DNA of 64,000 nt. It comes from Pantoea sp. 1.19 (GTDB lineage Bacteria > Pseudomonadota > Gammaproteobacteria > Enterobacterales > Enterobacteriaceae). The translations under genes were made by a program, and so were the position numbers. The notes under the pieces are model-generated. The model saw only the letters and a list, made by a program, of their open reading frames with translations. It did no database searches and was not told the origin of the DNA. Below are positions 36,275 through 46,149 of this stretch, in pieces. Position 1 is the stretch's first letter, and each line of letters starts with the position of its first letter. The DNA lies in contig NZ_MRBS01000001.1 of NCBI RefSeq assembly GCF_001922585.1, forward strand, positions 434,001 to 498,000, read 5' to 3'.

Positions 36275-37867
36275 GTGCTCGTCTCCAGTAACGTCACTAT
36301 GCAGTTTGGCAGTAAGCCACTGTTTGAAAACATCTCAGTAAAATTCGGCGGCGGCAATCGCTACGGCCTGATCGGCGCTAACGGCAGCGGCAAGTCGACC
36401 TTCATGAAGATCCTGGGCGGCGATCTGACGCCGACCAACGGCAACGTCTCGCTCGATCCCAACGAGCGCATCGGTAAACTGCGTCAGGATCAGTTTGCCT
36501 TTGAGAAATACAGCGTGCTTGACACGGTGATCATGGGCCACGCCGAGCTGTGGGAAGTGAAAGAGGAGCGCGACCGCCTCTATGCGCTGCCGGAAATGAG
36601 TGAAGAGGATGGCTACAAGGTGGCCGATCTGGAAGTCAAATACGGCGAAATGGACGGCTACACCGCAGAAGCGCGCGCCGGTGAGCTGCTGCTGGGCGTC
36701 GGCATCCCGCTGGAACAGCATTATGGGCCAATGAGCGAAGTCGCTCCCGGTTGGAAACTGCGCGTACTGCTGGCGCAGGCGCTGTTTTCCAACCCGGACA
36801 TTCTGCTGCTCGATGAACCGACCAACAACCTCGACATCGACACCATTCGTTGGCTGGAAACCGTGCTCAACGAGCGTAACAGCACGATGATCATCATTTC
36901 GCACGACCGTCACTTCCTGAACATGGTCTGCACCCATATGGCGGATCTGGATTACGGCGAGCTGCGCGTCTATCCGGGCAACTACGATGAATACATGACC
37001 GCCGCTACTCAGGCGCGCGAGCGCCTGCTGTCGGACAACGCCAAGAAAAAAGCGCAGATTGCCGAGCTGCAATCGTTCGTCAGCCGCTTCAGCGCCAACG
37101 CTTCCAAGTCTAAACAGGCTACTTCACGCGCGCGGCAGATTGATAAAATCAAGCTGGATGAAGTGAAGGCGTCCAGTCGACAGAACCCGTTTATCCGTTT
37201 TGAGCAGGATAAAAAGCTGTTCCGTAACGCGCTGGAGGTGGAAGGCCTGACCAAGGGCTTTGATAACGGCCCGCTGTTCAAGGGCACCAACCTGCTGCTG
37301 GAAGTGGGCGAGAAGCTGGCGGTGCTGGGCACCAACGGCATCGGTAAAACCACGCTGCTCAAGACTCTGGTGGGTGAACTGCAGCCAGACGCGGGCACGG
37401 TAAAGTGGTCGGAAAACGCCCGCATTGGCTACTACGCCCAGGATCACGCCGGAGACTTCGCCAATGACCTGACGGTATTTGACTGGATGAGCCAGTGGAA
37501 GCAGGAGGGCGACGACGAGCAGGCGGTGCGCAGCATTCTTGGCCGCCTGCTGTTCAGCCAGGACGACATCAAAAAGCCGGCTAAGGTGCTCTCCGGCGGC
37601 GAAAAAGGGCGGATGCTGTTTGGTAAGCTGATGATGCAGCGCCCGAACATCCTGATCATGGATGAGCCCACCAATCACCTCGACATGGAATCCATCGAAT
37701 CGCTGAACATGGCGCTGGAGATGTATGAAGGCACGCTGATTTTTGTCTCGCACGACCGTGAGTTTGTCAGCTCGCTGGCCACGCGGGTGATTGAACTGAC
37801 CCCGGGTAAAGTCATCGACTTCAGCGGCAGCTACGAAGATTACCTGCGCAGCAAGGGTATCGAGTAA
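36275..37867 (+). CDS. ybiT: ABC-F ATPase YbiT
   Basis: The 530-residue protein matches E. coli YbiT almost residue for residue. It is an ABC-F protein with two ATPase domains (Walker [10 protein letters not shown] and GTNGIGKTT; Walker [12 protein letters not shown] and [11 protein letters not shown]) joined by a charged linker (about residues 245-305), acting on the ribosome instead of in a membrane. The start is GTG (MLVSSNVTM...), with AAGAAGG upstream. The exact ribosomal problem it relieves is not settled. Confidence 0.96.
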   Translation: MLVSSNVTMQFGSKPLFENISVKFGGGNRYGLIGANGSGKSTFMKILGGDLTPTNGNVSLDPNERIGKLRQDQFAFEKYSVLDTVIMGHAELWEVKEERDRLYALPEMSEEDGYKVADLEVKYGEMDGYTAEARAGELLLGVGIPLEQHYGPMSEVAPGWKLRVLLAQALFSNPDILLLDEPTNNLDIDTIRWLETVLNERNSTMIIISHDRHFLNMVCTHMADLDYGELRVYPGNYDEYMTAATQARERLLSDNAKKKAQIAELQSFVSRFSANASKSKQATSRARQIDKIKLDEVKASSRQNPFIRFEQDKKLFRNALEVEGLTKGFDNGPLFKGTNLLLEVGEKLAVLGTNGIGKTTLLKTLVGELQPDAGTVKWSENARIGYYAQDHAGDFANDLTVFDWMSQWKQEGDDEQAVRSILGRLLFSQDDIKKPAKVLSGGEKGRMLFGKLMMQRPNILIMDEPTNHLDMESIESLNMALEMYEGTLIFVSHDREFVSSLATRVIELTPGKVIDFSGSYEDYLRSKGIE

Positions 37868-37873
37868 GCCATC

Positions 37874-37898
37874 AGGCGGGGAACTCCCCGCCTTTTTT
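37874..37898 (+). terminator. Rho-independent terminator of ybiT
   Basis: AGGCGGGG, AACT loop, CCCCGCCT and a T-run follow the ybiT stop by six bases. The end of the convergent aldehyde dehydrogenase gene is immediately beyond. Confidence 0.9.
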
Positions 37899-37899
37899 A

Positions 37900-39345
37900 T
37901 CACTGCAGCTGACCGATATTCAGATACTGGGTTTCCAGATACTCTTCCAGCCCCACATCAGACCCTTCCCGGCCAAGGCCAGACTCCTTGACTCCGCCAA
38001 ACGGCGCCACTTCGGTGGAGATGATCCCTTCGTTAATGCCGACCATGCCGCTCTCCAGCTGCGGCGCCACGCGCAGCGCACGGGCGAGGTCGCGGGTCCA
38101 CAGGTAGGCGGACAGACCAAATGGCGTAGCGTTAGCGCGGCGGATCACCTCCTGTTCCTCGCGGAAGCGGAAACAGGCCGCCAGCGGACCAAAGGTCTCT
38201 TCATATGCCAGGCGCATCGCTTCCGTGGCGTCACCGAGTACCGTTGGCTGGAAAAAGTTGGCGCCCAGCGGCAGACCTTCGCCGCCGCACAGCAGCGTGG
38301 CGCCTTTGGCGCGCGCATCGGCCACGTGCTGCGCCACTTTTTCCACCGCTTTGGCATGGATCAGCGGCCCCTGCTGTGCCCCCGGCGTCATGCCCGGTGC
38401 CACCTTCAGTGCGCGGGCGGCAGCGGTAAGCTGCTGGACAAAGCGATCGTAGACCCCTTCCTGAATGTAAAAGCGATTAACGCAAACGCAGGTTTGCCCG
38501 CTGTTGCGAAATTTCGCTGCGATAGCGCCGGCCACGGCGGCGTCAATATCGGCATCATCGAAAACGATAAACGGCGCATTGCCGCCCAGCTCCAGCGACA
38601 GCTTTTTCACCGTGTCCGCGGCCTGGCGCATCAGCAGCTTGCCGGTCGGCGTCGAGCCGGTAAACGAAACCTTACGCACCGTCGGGCTGCGCATCAGGGT
38701 TTCCCCAATGGCGACGGTATCACCGGTGACGGCATTGATGACTCCCGCAGGCACGCCGGCCTGCCCGGCCAGCACGATCAGTGCAAAGGCGGAGAGCGGC
38801 GTTTCATTGGCGGGTTTAATCACCGCAGTGCAGCCGGCGGCCAGCGCCGGTCCGAGCTTACGGGTGAGCATTGCCAGCGGGAAGTTCCACGGCGTAATCG
38901 CGGCCACCACGCCAACCGGCTGCTTCAGGGTCAGGATCTGATTACCCGGCTTCGGCGAGGGGATAACCTGCCCATAGGCGCGTTTACCCTCCTCGGCGAA
39001 CCATTCGATAAAGCTGGCGGCGTAGGCCACTTCCCCTACCGCTTCGCTCAGCACTTTGCCCTGTTCCGCCACCATCAGTTCCGCCAGCGCCTGCTGATTT
39101 TCCATGATCAGCTGATACCAGCGTTGCAGGATGGCCGCGCGTGCTTTGGCGGTTTGCCCGCGCCAGGCGGGCAGGGCATCCGCCGCGGCCTGAATTGCCG
39201 CCTCGGTTTCTGCCGCACCGACGCAGGCCACTTCCGCCACCAGACTGTCGTCGGCCGGATTGGTCACCGGGTAGTGCTGTGCGGCAGTGCGCCAGTGACC
39301 ATTACAGTACCAGCCGGTCTGGATCAGGTGTGCAAAACGGCTCAT
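37900..39345 (-). CDS. Succinate-semialdehyde dehydrogenase-like aldehyde dehydrogenase
   Basis: The 481-residue enzyme is an NAD(P)-dependent aldehyde dehydrogenase closest in sequence to E. coli GabD. Catalytic Glu is in LELGGNAPFIVFDDAD, the nucleophilic Cys in NSGQTCVCVNRFY, and the cofactor loop in FTGSTPTGKLL. Because its operon encodes an aldo/keto reductase, a Fae homologue and a transporter rather than GABA genes, succinate semialdehyde may not be its true substrate. Its ATG overlaps the stop of the aldo/keto reductase gene. It is the last gene of the four-gene operon. Confidence 0.9.
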   Translation of the reverse strand: MSRFAHLIQTGWYCNGHWRTAAQHYPVTNPADDSLVAEVACVGAAETEAAIQAAADALPAWRGQTAKARAAILQRWYQLIMENQQALAELMVAEQGKVLSEAVGEVAYAASFIEWFAEEGKRAYGQVIPSPKPGNQILTLKQPVGVVAAITPWNFPLAMLTRKLGPALAAGCTAVIKPANETPLSAFALIVLAGQAGVPAGVINAVTGDTVAIGETLMRSPTVRKVSFTGSTPTGKLLMRQAADTVKKLSLELGGNAPFIVFDDADIDAAVAGAIAAKFRNSGQTCVCVNRFYIQEGVYDRFVQQLTAAARALKVAPGMTPGAQQGPLIHAKAVEKVAQHVADARAKGATLLCGGEGLPLGANFFQPTVLGDATEAMRLAYEETFGPLAACFRFREEQEVIRRANATPFGLSAYLWTRDLARALRVAPQLESGMVGINEGIISTEVAPFGGVKESGLGREGSDVGLEEYLETQYLNIGQLQ

Positions 39346-40388
39346 GCAATACTCCTTGTTTCATCATTGGCGGCGCCTGACAGCGTGCGGGGCGGGCGGC
39401 TTTCGCGGGACATTCGCTTGCCAGCGGTGTAATCGTTAATCACATCGCACGGCGTGTAGTTACGCTCCAGCTCATAGAGGGCGTCCTCGTCCAGCGGCGT
39501 GCTCATTGCGGCGATGGCGCTGTCAATTTGCGCCGGAGAGTCGGCGCCCACCAGCATGGCGTCCACGCCGGGATGGCGCAGCACCCAGGCCTGCGCGACC
39601 TGTGCCGGCGGCACACCGAGCTGCTGTGCCACGCGGTCCACCGACTCGGCAATGTGTAATGAGGTGGCGTCGGCGTACATTTCATGGGTAAAGAAATCGG
39701 TTTTGTTACGCACCGAATGCAGATCGCCGCTCAACAAGCCGCGGGCCAGCGGACTGAACACCGACACGCCCAGCCCCTGATCGCGGCAAAACGGAATCAT
39801 TTCACGTTCTTCTTCACGGTAGGCAAGATTGAGCTGTAGCTGCATATTGATCGGCTTGACGAAGCCGTTACGCTCACAGCACCAGAGGATCTTCGCCAGC
39901 TGCCAGGTGTACATGGTCGAGACGCCGACGTAGCGGGCTTTACCGCTGCGCACAATGTCGTTCATCGCCGCCCAGGTCTCTTCTACCGGCGTCGTCACGT
40001 CGAAATAGTGCAGCATATAAATATCCACATAATCGGTGCCCATCCGCTTCAGGCTTCCGTCGATGCTGTCCATAATGTGCTTGCGCGAGTGGCCCTGGTT
40101 GTTGTGACCGCCGCCAATCGGATAGCCGACTTTGGTGGCCAGCACCAGTTCATCGCGGCAGGCAATACGGTTGATAACCCGTCCCACCACTTCTTCTCCG
40201 GCTCCGCTGGAGTAGAAATCGGCTAAATCGATAAAGTTGATCCCGGCGTCCAGCGCATGGCGGATCAGCGGTTCGCTCTGGGCCTCATCAAAAATCCATG
40301 GTTTCCACGCCTTGCTGCCCATATTCATGGTGCCGAGGCACAGGCGGGAAACGGTAAGGCCACTCTGGCCGAGCTTAATGTACTCCAT
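39342..40388 (-). CDS. Aldo/keto reductase
   Basis: The 348-residue enzyme is an NADPH-dependent aldo/keto reductase barrel. The catalytic tetrad is visible: Asp and Tyr in FIDLADFYSSGAGEE, Lys in LATKVGYP and His in YMLHYFDVTTP. The C-terminal cofactor segment is FSPLARGLLSG. The ATG at 40388 has AAGGAG eight bases before it. It lies nine bases after the Fae homologue and overlaps the dehydrogenase gene, so an aldehyde may be reduced and oxidised within one pathway; the substrate is unknown. Confidence 0.9.
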   Translation of the reverse strand: MEYIKLGQSGLTVSRLCLGTMNMGSKAWKPWIFDEAQSEPLIRHALDAGINFIDLADFYSSGAGEEVVGRVINRIACRDELVLATKVGYPIGGGHNNQGHSRKHIMDSIDGSLKRMGTDYVDIYMLHYFDVTTPVEETWAAMNDIVRSGKARYVGVSTMYTWQLAKILWCCERNGFVKPINMQLQLNLAYREEEREMIPFCRDQGLGVSVFSPLARGLLSGDLHSVRNKTDFFTHEMYADATSLHIAESVDRVAQQLGVPPAQVAQAWVLRHPGVDAMLVGADSPAQIDSAIAAMSTPLDEDALYELERNYTPCDVINDYTAGKRMSRESRPPRTLSGAANDETRSIA

Positions 40389-40397
40389 CACGACTCC

Positions 40398-40901
40398 TTA
40401 ACGTTGCGGGGTATAAAACGGGTTACCCAGTTCGGGCAGGGCCGCTTCCAGCTGGCGGCGATTCGGTAGTTTCTCCATGGCGGCCTGCAAGGCGGTGGCG
40501 CAGGCCGCCAGATTGTTGCGGTACACCTCGTCCAGATCGGTACAGGCGGGGTTCACCCAGTTGGCGGTGACAATGCACCAGTTATCTTCAGCGTCGGCAG
40601 GCAACAGTCCGCTGAGCTGCGCGTCGGTGACCGCTTTGGCAATGGCCGCCTGCGAGGCACCCCAGGTGGCGTTGGCGTGCAGGTCGCCGCTGATTTCCGC
40701 TTTATTGACGTACAGGGTCATCGGCTTGGCCGGGACGTTAGGCTTGATGACCACCATAAACGGGCAGTGTCCCTGTGACGGCGAGGCCAGACTGCTGGCA
40801 AATGCCTGACCCACCGGGCCGCTGCGTGGGCCAATCAGGATATTAATGTGTGACGCATTCACCCCGTTGCCGGCAAAACCTTCTCCGATGTACATCTCCA
40901 T
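40398..40901 (-). CDS. Formaldehyde-activating enzyme (Fae) homologue
   Basis: The 167-residue protein belongs to the Fae family. Its N-terminus YIGEGFAGNGVNASHINILIG parallels methylotroph Fae, with the catalytic histidine at position 18 and the following GPRSGP loop; KPMTLYVNKAEI and LLPADAEDNWCIV are further family landmarks. True Fae condenses formaldehyde with tetrahydromethanopterin, a cofactor not expected in enteric bacteria, so this copy may act on another aldehyde or carrier. It starts 15 bases after the MFS gene and ends 9 bases before the aldo/keto reductase gene. GGAGAAG precedes the start. Confidence 0.87.
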   Translation of the reverse strand: MEMYIGEGFAGNGVNASHINILIGPRSGPVGQAFASSLASPSQGHCPFMVVIKPNVPAKPMTLYVNKAEISGDLHANATWGASQAAIAKAVTDAQLSGLLPADAEDNWCIVTANWVNPACTDLDEVYRNNLAACATALQAAMEKLPNRRQLEAALPELGNPFYTPQR

Positions 40902-40916
40902 AAACTTCTCCGCGAT

Positions 40917-42272
40917 TCAAATGAGTGATGAGGGTTGTTGTACGCCTTTGGCCGTCGCGCTTTTACTGTCCTGCGCGGCGTCCACCAGCGTGAGTCCTTT
41001 GGTTTCCGGCGCCCAGAGAATCGACACCAGCGCGCCGAGCAGCAGAATGGCTGCCAGCAGCCCCATGGTGGTGGGCACGCCGTAATCACCGATGACGACC
41101 GGCAACAGCAGCGTACCGACGGCCGACCCGAGGCGGCTGACGGAAATCGCCAGCCCGACGCCCATTGAGCGTACTTCCGTCGGGAAACTCTCCGCGGGAA
41201 ACACGCCGACCAGGTTACTGACCGCTGACATAATCAGCGTGAAGGCGGCGAAGCAGGCAATCAGCCAGCCGCTGTGCTGTTGGCCGGGCAGGCTCATGGC
41301 GACCAGGCACAAGGCAAGGAAAATAAAGGCGCCGATCAGGAAGCCGCGACGGGAGCAGGCGATGGTCAGGCCAATACCCAGTACCGCGCCGACAAACAGC
41401 AAACCGCTCAGCAGCAGATCCGTGCCGAAGTCGCTGCCCAGTCCCATGGCGGTGAGGATCGTCGGTAAAAAGGTGTAAATGGCGAAGTAGGGCAGTACCA
41501 GGCAGACGAAGAACAGGCAGTTAAAGGCGGTACGGCGGCGATACAGCGGACTGAATAATACCGCCAGATTGCGCGACTCGCTGTTGCAGGGTTCCGGCTG
41601 CAGCATCACGTGATCGCCAAAATACCGTTTCACGATCGCCAGCGCCTCTTCACGACGCCCTTTACGCATCAGCCAGCGGGGAGATTCCGGGGTGCCAAAG
41701 CGCATGATCAGGATAATAAAAGCGGGTACGGCAGCCGACGCCAGCAGCCAGCGCCACGCTTCCGGGCTGGCCATCGTCGCGTAATGACCGGCGAAACTGC
41801 CGGCGACGTAGCCCACCGTCCACAGCACGCTGAATGCGCCGAGCATGACGCCGCGATGGCGGCGCGGGGCGAACTCTGCCAGCAGGGTATGGCCAACCGA
41901 GAAGTCGCCGCCGAGGCCGATACCCACCAGTACCCGCAGCAGAAACAGCTGGCTGGCGCTCTCGGCCCAGAACTGCATCAACGAGGCGAGGGTGATGATG
42001 ATAAAGCTCAGGGTAAAGATGCGCTGGCGACCCACGATGTCGGCCAGCCAGCCGAGAACCAGACTACCGAGAAACAGGCCAATCAGCGCCGAACTGCCAA
42101 TCATTCCCTGCCAGAAGGGCGTCAGCCCCATTTGCGGCGTCAGCTGCGCCAGCGCGAACCCAATAACGCCGAGCACGTAGCCATCGGTCAGGTGAGCACC
42201 GAAGGTCAGTCCGGTGATTTTGAAGTGAAAACGGTTAAAGGGTACATCATCCAGTTGAAGAGTTTGTTGCAT
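40917..42272 (-). CDS. MFS transporter, sugar/aromatic-acid symporter type
   Basis: The 451-residue protein has 12 predicted helices with the MFS signature GWLADIVGRQRIF in loop 2-3 and a SFPTEVRSMGVGLAISVSRLGSA repeat typical of the sugar porter and aromatic acid:H+ symporter groups. It is the first gene of the operon with the Fae homologue, aldo/keto reductase and dehydrogenase and probably imports their substrate. The LysR gene is divergent, 223 bases away. No clear LysR box could be fixed in that gap. Confidence 0.87.
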   Translation of the reverse strand: MQQTLQLDDVPFNRFHFKITGLTFGAHLTDGYVLGVIGFALAQLTPQMGLTPFWQGMIGSSALIGLFLGSLVLGWLADIVGRQRIFTLSFIIITLASLMQFWAESASQLFLLRVLVGIGLGGDFSVGHTLLAEFAPRRHRGVMLGAFSVLWTVGYVAGSFAGHYATMASPEAWRWLLASAAVPAFIILIMRFGTPESPRWLMRKGRREEALAIVKRYFGDHVMLQPEPCNSESRNLAVLFSPLYRRRTAFNCLFFVCLVLPYFAIYTFLPTILTAMGLGSDFGTDLLLSGLLFVGAVLGIGLTIACSRRGFLIGAFIFLALCLVAMSLPGQQHSGWLIACFAAFTLIMSAVSNLVGVFPAESFPTEVRSMGVGLAISVSRLGSAVGTLLLPVVIGDYGVPTTMGLLAAILLLGALVSILWAPETKGLTLVDAAQDSKSATAKGVQQPSSLI

Positions 42273-42495
42273 CTTCCTGCCTCCTGTGGGAGTGGTGTGT
42301 TGTTATTTTTTTGTTGAATGCAGGTTACAAAATGGCAGCAGGCAGCCGCGGTAGCCAGTGCGTTTTAGTCATACCCCTATTCCAAAATTTCCTGTGATTA
42401 GGCTCTGATTTTTCGCCCTTTTCTTCGAGTACGTTGGCGAGAGTGGGTAAAGTATGGGTCGGATCATATCGTCTGCGGCTACACAGGGAGTTGGC

Positions 42496-43389
42496 GTGAA
42501 GAGAAAGCTGCCCGCCCTCAATTTACTGCGATTATTTGAAGAGACTTGTCGGACGCTGAGCGTCAGCAAAGCGGCAGACGCCCTGTTTATTACCCAGAGT
42601 GCCGCCAGTCGTCAGCTTCGCCAGTTGGAAACCTTCATCGGTAAAGATCTGTTTATTCGCAGCCACAGCGGGTTAGTTCTGACTCAGGAAGCGATAATGC
42701 TATTGCCGGTTGTGCGTCAGTCGCTGGATGTGCTGGAAGAGGGAATTGAACGGGTGCAGCTGCGTAACCCTCGCCAGCATCTGCGCCTACAGGTCGCGCC
42801 CACCTTTGCCACCCGTTGGCTGGCTCCTCGTCTGGTGACCCTGCGCCAGCGTAACAGTCAGTTGCAAATCGCCCTGATCAGTGAAGCCCGGCAAAAATAC
42901 TGTGATTTTGATGGCGCCATCCGTTTTGGTTCGCCGGAGGAAGCACGCACCCGGGGGGAGTGGCTGCGTTACGAAACCCTGGTACTGGTTAGCAGCCCGC
43001 TATTAATGATCGACCATGTTTTCCCCCCGCTGCAGGGCGTTCCCCATTTACATGTACTGAATGGCGATAGCCGACTGGATAACTGGGCGCGCTGGTGCGA
43101 GGCGGCGGGGGAAGCGCCGCAGCCGCAGGAGAGTGGGCTGGAGTTCAGCACCCAGGATCAGGCGATCAACGCCTGCATCACGGGGGCGGGCTATGCGGTA
43201 CTGGATCGCGGCATGATCGTCAATGAACTGCGGCAGGGGATGCTGGTGGAACTGTCACCGCTGGCACTGCGCAGTCCCCGCGGTTACTGGCTGGAAATCC
43301 CCGCGCCTAAGCGTGACTTGCCGCGCGTCAGGGTATTTCGTGAGTGGTTGTTAACCCAGATAGCAACAGGAGAAGTGTGTGAAGCTTGA
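42496..43389 (+). CDS. LysR-family transcriptional regulator (GcvA-like)
   Basis: The 297-residue regulator has the LysR winged helix (LNLLRLFEETCRTLSVSKAADALFITQSAASRQL) and a substrate-binding effector domain. The helix-turn-helix and the spacing resemble the GcvA group. I use the GTG at 42496, which has AGGGAG five bases upstream; an ATG 14 codons earlier is possible. Divergent orientation makes it the likely controller of the transporter-Fae-reductase-dehydrogenase operon. The broken glpP begins at its 3' end with an overlap of 11 bases. Confidence 0.87.
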   Translation: MKRKLPALNLLRLFEETCRTLSVSKAADALFITQSAASRQLRQLETFIGKDLFIRSHSGLVLTQEAIMLLPVVRQSLDVLEEGIERVQLRNPRQHLRLQVAPTFATRWLAPRLVTLRQRNSQLQIALISEARQKYCDFDGAIRFGSPEEARTRGEWLRYETLVLVSSPLLMIDHVFPPLQGVPHLHVLNGDSRLDNWARWCEAAGEAPQPQESGLEFSTQDQAINACITGAGYAVLDRGMIVNELRQGMLVELSPLALRSPRGYWLEIPAPKRDLPRVRVFREWLLTQIATGEVCEA

Positions 43390-43852
43390 GGCGGTGTTAC
43401 GGCAGTACCCGGTGCTGGCGGTGGTAAAAGATGCGGCGGGATTGCAGGCGGCGCTGGCGTCGGATTGTCGAGTGGTCTCGGTGCTGCACGGTGCCATTGC
43501 AATACTGGCGACAGCGTGCAGCAGACCAAACCGGCGGCTAAGCTGGCTTTCATTCCTGCCGATCTGCTGGAGGGCAGTTCCAATCAGGAAGCGGTGATTC
43601 CGTTCCTGAAAATTGTCACCGGGACAGATGGCATTATCAGCACCAAACCGGCGATGCTAAAAGCGGCGCGACAGCAGGCTTTTTGCGTCATATAACGTCT
43701 TTGTACCCGATTCACTTCCGTTGAGTAATATTGAAAAGCAGATTGTACAATCGCTGCCGGATTGGCTGCGGATCCAGCCCGGCGGTATGCCAACCGTGGC
43801 GTCTGGCAGGTTAAGTGAACGCCTCACCTGGCCAGCAGTCTCTTCCCCCTGA
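43379..43852 (+). pseudogene. Decayed GlpP-like glycerol-3-phosphate antiterminator
   Basis: Three frames in succession carry one GlpP family protein. Frame one gives VLRQYPVLAVVKDAAGLQAA to VLHGAIA; loss of one base near 43501 shifts to NTGDSVQQTKPAAKLAFIPA, then TGTDGIISTKPAMLKAA; one extra base near 43691 shifts to YNVFVPDSLPL and LPDWLRIQPGGMP. GlpP proteins have exactly these elements in this order (DGIISTK and the FLIDS-like segment). The usual C-terminal AGGLI-type ending is missing, so the 3' end is also lost. The GTG start overlaps the LysR gene end, suggesting it was once co-transcribed with it. Confidence 0.8.
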
Positions 43853-43866
43853 GGAATAAACGACGC

Positions 43867-43883
43867 GGGGAGCCTGGCTCCCC
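43867..43883. terminator. Weak hairpin between the glpP remnant and moeB
   Basis: GGGGAGCC and GGCTCCCC are perfect inverted arms around a single T. No T-run follows on either strand. It lies between the convergent glpP remnant and moeB and may assist termination. Confidence 0.3.
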
Positions 43884-43938
43884 CGTCTTCAGGCTGGCTG
43901 CACGCCGGTAAGGTTTCCACCGTCTGCCCCGACTCCCC

Positions 43939-44697
43939 TTACTCAGCGCGGCTGCACACCTCACACTGCGGGTCTTTCGCCACTTTCACCTCACGAAACT
44001 GCAGCGTCATCGCATCGTAAATCAGCAGCTTACCGGCCACCGATGCGCCGTAATCGGTCAGCAGACGCAGGGTCTCCATCGCCTGCAGCGCGCCAATTAC
44101 CCCCACCAGCGGCGACATCACGCCCGTTTCCACACAGCTGAGCGTCGGCGCGCCGAACAGCCGGCTGATGCAGCGATAGCAGGGCGCCTCCGGCTGCCAG
44201 CGAAAGACGCTAAGCTGCCCCTCCATACGGATAGCGGCGCCAGAGACCAGCGGTACCCGGGCGGCAAAACACCCGCGGTTGAGCTGTTCGCGGGTGGCGA
44301 GGTTATCCGTGCAGTCCACTACCGCATCGTGAGCGGCAATCTGCGCCGCCAGCGCCGCCTCATCCAGCGGCTGGTTTATCACGTTCAGCGTCACGTGGGG
44401 ATTCAGGGCGGCGAGGCTAGCCCGGGCGGAATCCACCTTCGGCTGGCCCAGGCTGGCGTCACCGTGCAGCACCTGGCGCTGCAGATTGGAGAGGGACACC
44501 ACGTCAAAGTCCAGCAGCGTCAGCGTGCCGCAGCCCGCTGCGGCCAGATACTGCGCGGCGGCGCAGCCGAGTCCGCCAAGGCCTACTACCAGCACCCGCG
44601 CCGCCTTCAGCCGCTCCTGACCCTCAAAATCAAAGCCGCGCAGCACGATTTGTCGGTTATAGCGCAGCGCCTCTTCATCGCTCAGCTCCGGCAGCAT
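43939..44697 (-). CDS. moeB: Molybdopterin-synthase adenylyltransferase
   Basis: The 252-residue E1-like enzyme adenylates the C-terminus of MoaD for sulphur transfer in molybdenum cofactor synthesis. It shows the ATP-binding VVGLGGLGCAAAQYLAAAG motif, the VVDCTDNLATR loop and two zinc pairs (CYRC and CEVC). Its start directly follows the moeA stop, so the two are one operon as in E. coli. Confidence 0.96.
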   Translation of the reverse strand: MLPELSDEEALRYNRQIVLRGFDFEGQERLKAARVLVVGLGGLGCAAAQYLAAAGCGTLTLLDFDVVSLSNLQRQVLHGDASLGQPKVDSARASLAALNPHVTLNVINQPLDEAALAAQIAAHDAVVDCTDNLATREQLNRGCFAARVPLVSGAAIRMEGQLSVFRWQPEAPCYRCISRLFGAPTLSCVETGVMSPLVGVIGALQAMETLRLLTDYGASVAGKLLIYDAMTLQFREVKVAKDPQCEVCSRAE

Positions 44698-45933
44698 TCA
44701 GCCTCCCAACAGCGCGTTAAAGGGCTCGATCTCGACCCATTCACCGTCCTCCACTCGCCCGCGTTCGCGCTCCAGCACGATAAAGCAATTGGCCTGGCTG
44801 AAGGAGCTGAAGACGTGTGAACCCTGATGGCCGGTGCTTTTTACCTGGAGTTCGCCGTCTGCACCGCGGCTAAACACCCCACGCTGAAAATCGAGACGGC
44901 CGGGCTGTTTTTTCAATGCCCCGACGGCGCGGGCGCGCAGCCGCGGCGGCAGCGACGGGCCCTGCCGGCCGCTCAATTTCGCCAACAGCGGCTGCACCAG
45001 CTGATAAAAGGTCAGCGCGGCGGAGACCGGATTGCCGGGCAGGCCACAAAACCAGCTGTTTGGCAGGCGGCCAAAGGCAAACGGTTTTCCGGGCTTGATC
45101 GCCAGCTTCCAGAAGTTGACCTCACCGAGGCTCTCCAGCAGCGATTTGGTGTAGTCGGCTTCGCCCACCGACACGCCGCCGCTGCTGATCACCACGTCGG
45201 CGTCGGCATCGGCGCGCTCGAAGGCCGCGCGCAGCGCGGTTTCGTCGTCGCGAATAATGCCGAGGTCCTGCACTTCGCAGCCAAGCTGCGCCAGCATCAG
45301 GCGCACGGCAAAGCGGTTGGTGTCGTAAATTTGCCCATCGGCCAGCGGTTGACCGGGAGGCACCAGCTCGTCGCCGGTGGAGAAGATGGCCACGCGCGGT
45401 GGGCGCAGGATTTCAACCTCACTGACGCCCAGTGACGCCAGCAGCGGCAGCTGGGCGGCACCGAGGCGCACGCCGGCCGCCAGCACCGTCGCACCGGCCC
45501 GGATATCCTCGCCGGGCAGGCGAATGTTCTGCCCCGGCTGCACAACGCCCTGAAAGCGCACGCCCGCTTCGCTTACCTCGGCCAGCTCCTGCATCACCAC
45601 CGCATCGGCCCCGGCGGGAACGGGCGCCCCGGTCATGATTCGCAGGCAGGTGGCAGGCGGCCAGTCAGCCGCCAGCGGGCTGCCGGCAAACACTTTTGCG
45701 GCTACCGGCAGCGGCTGGCCGGTGGCCAGATCGGCCAGCCGCACGGCGTAGCCGTCCATCGCCGAATTGGCGAACGGCGGCACGTTCACCGGAGAGATGA
45801 CCGGGCCGGCGGTCACCAGGCCCGCTGCGGTAGCGAGCGGCAGACGCCGCGTCTCGCTAATGGGCGTGACCGCCGCCAGCATCTTTTCCCGCGCTGTTTC
45901 CAGTGAAATCAACCCGGCGGTAAAGCTTTCCAT
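44698..45933 (-). CDS. moeA: Molybdopterin molybdenumtransferase
   Basis: The 411-residue enzyme inserts molybdate into adenylated molybdopterin. E. coli MoeA has the same length. Signature segments include [38 protein letters not shown] and [17 protein letters not shown] start at the ATG at 45933 ([11 protein letters not shown]), which matches E. coli; a reading 21 codons longer is not supported. It diverges from iaaA across a 216-base gap without clear motifs. Confidence 0.96.
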   Translation of the reverse strand: MESFTAGLISLETAREKMLAAVTPISETRRLPLATAAGLVTAGPVISPVNVPPFANSAMDGYAVRLADLATGQPLPVAAKVFAGSPLAADWPPATCLRIMTGAPVPAGADAVVMQELAEVSEAGVRFQGVVQPGQNIRLPGEDIRAGATVLAAGVRLGAAQLPLLASLGVSEVEILRPPRVAIFSTGDELVPPGQPLADGQIYDTNRFAVRLMLAQLGCEVQDLGIIRDDETALRAAFERADADADVVISSGGVSVGEADYTKSLLESLGEVNFWKLAIKPGKPFAFGRLPNSWFCGLPGNPVSAALTFYQLVQPLLAKLSGRQGPSLPPRLRARAVGALKKQPGRLDFQRGVFSRGADGELQVKSTGHQGSHVFSSFSQANCFIVLERERGRVEDGEWVEIEPFNALLGG

Positions 45934-46149
45934 AGTGATACCTCGTAGAGATCGCAGAGGATAATTATGGCAGACCGGCGCAGGGGGATAAACCACGGCG
46001 TGTGCCGGTTGGCTATGAGCTTATTCCATAATCTGCTTTACAAGGCATCCGGGCCTACCTATAGTCAAAAATTACGATTTTTTACCGGGGCGTTATTGCC
46101 TAACTCAGTGTTTTTCATGCCGATTTAATCACGCAGGGTGACGTTAATC

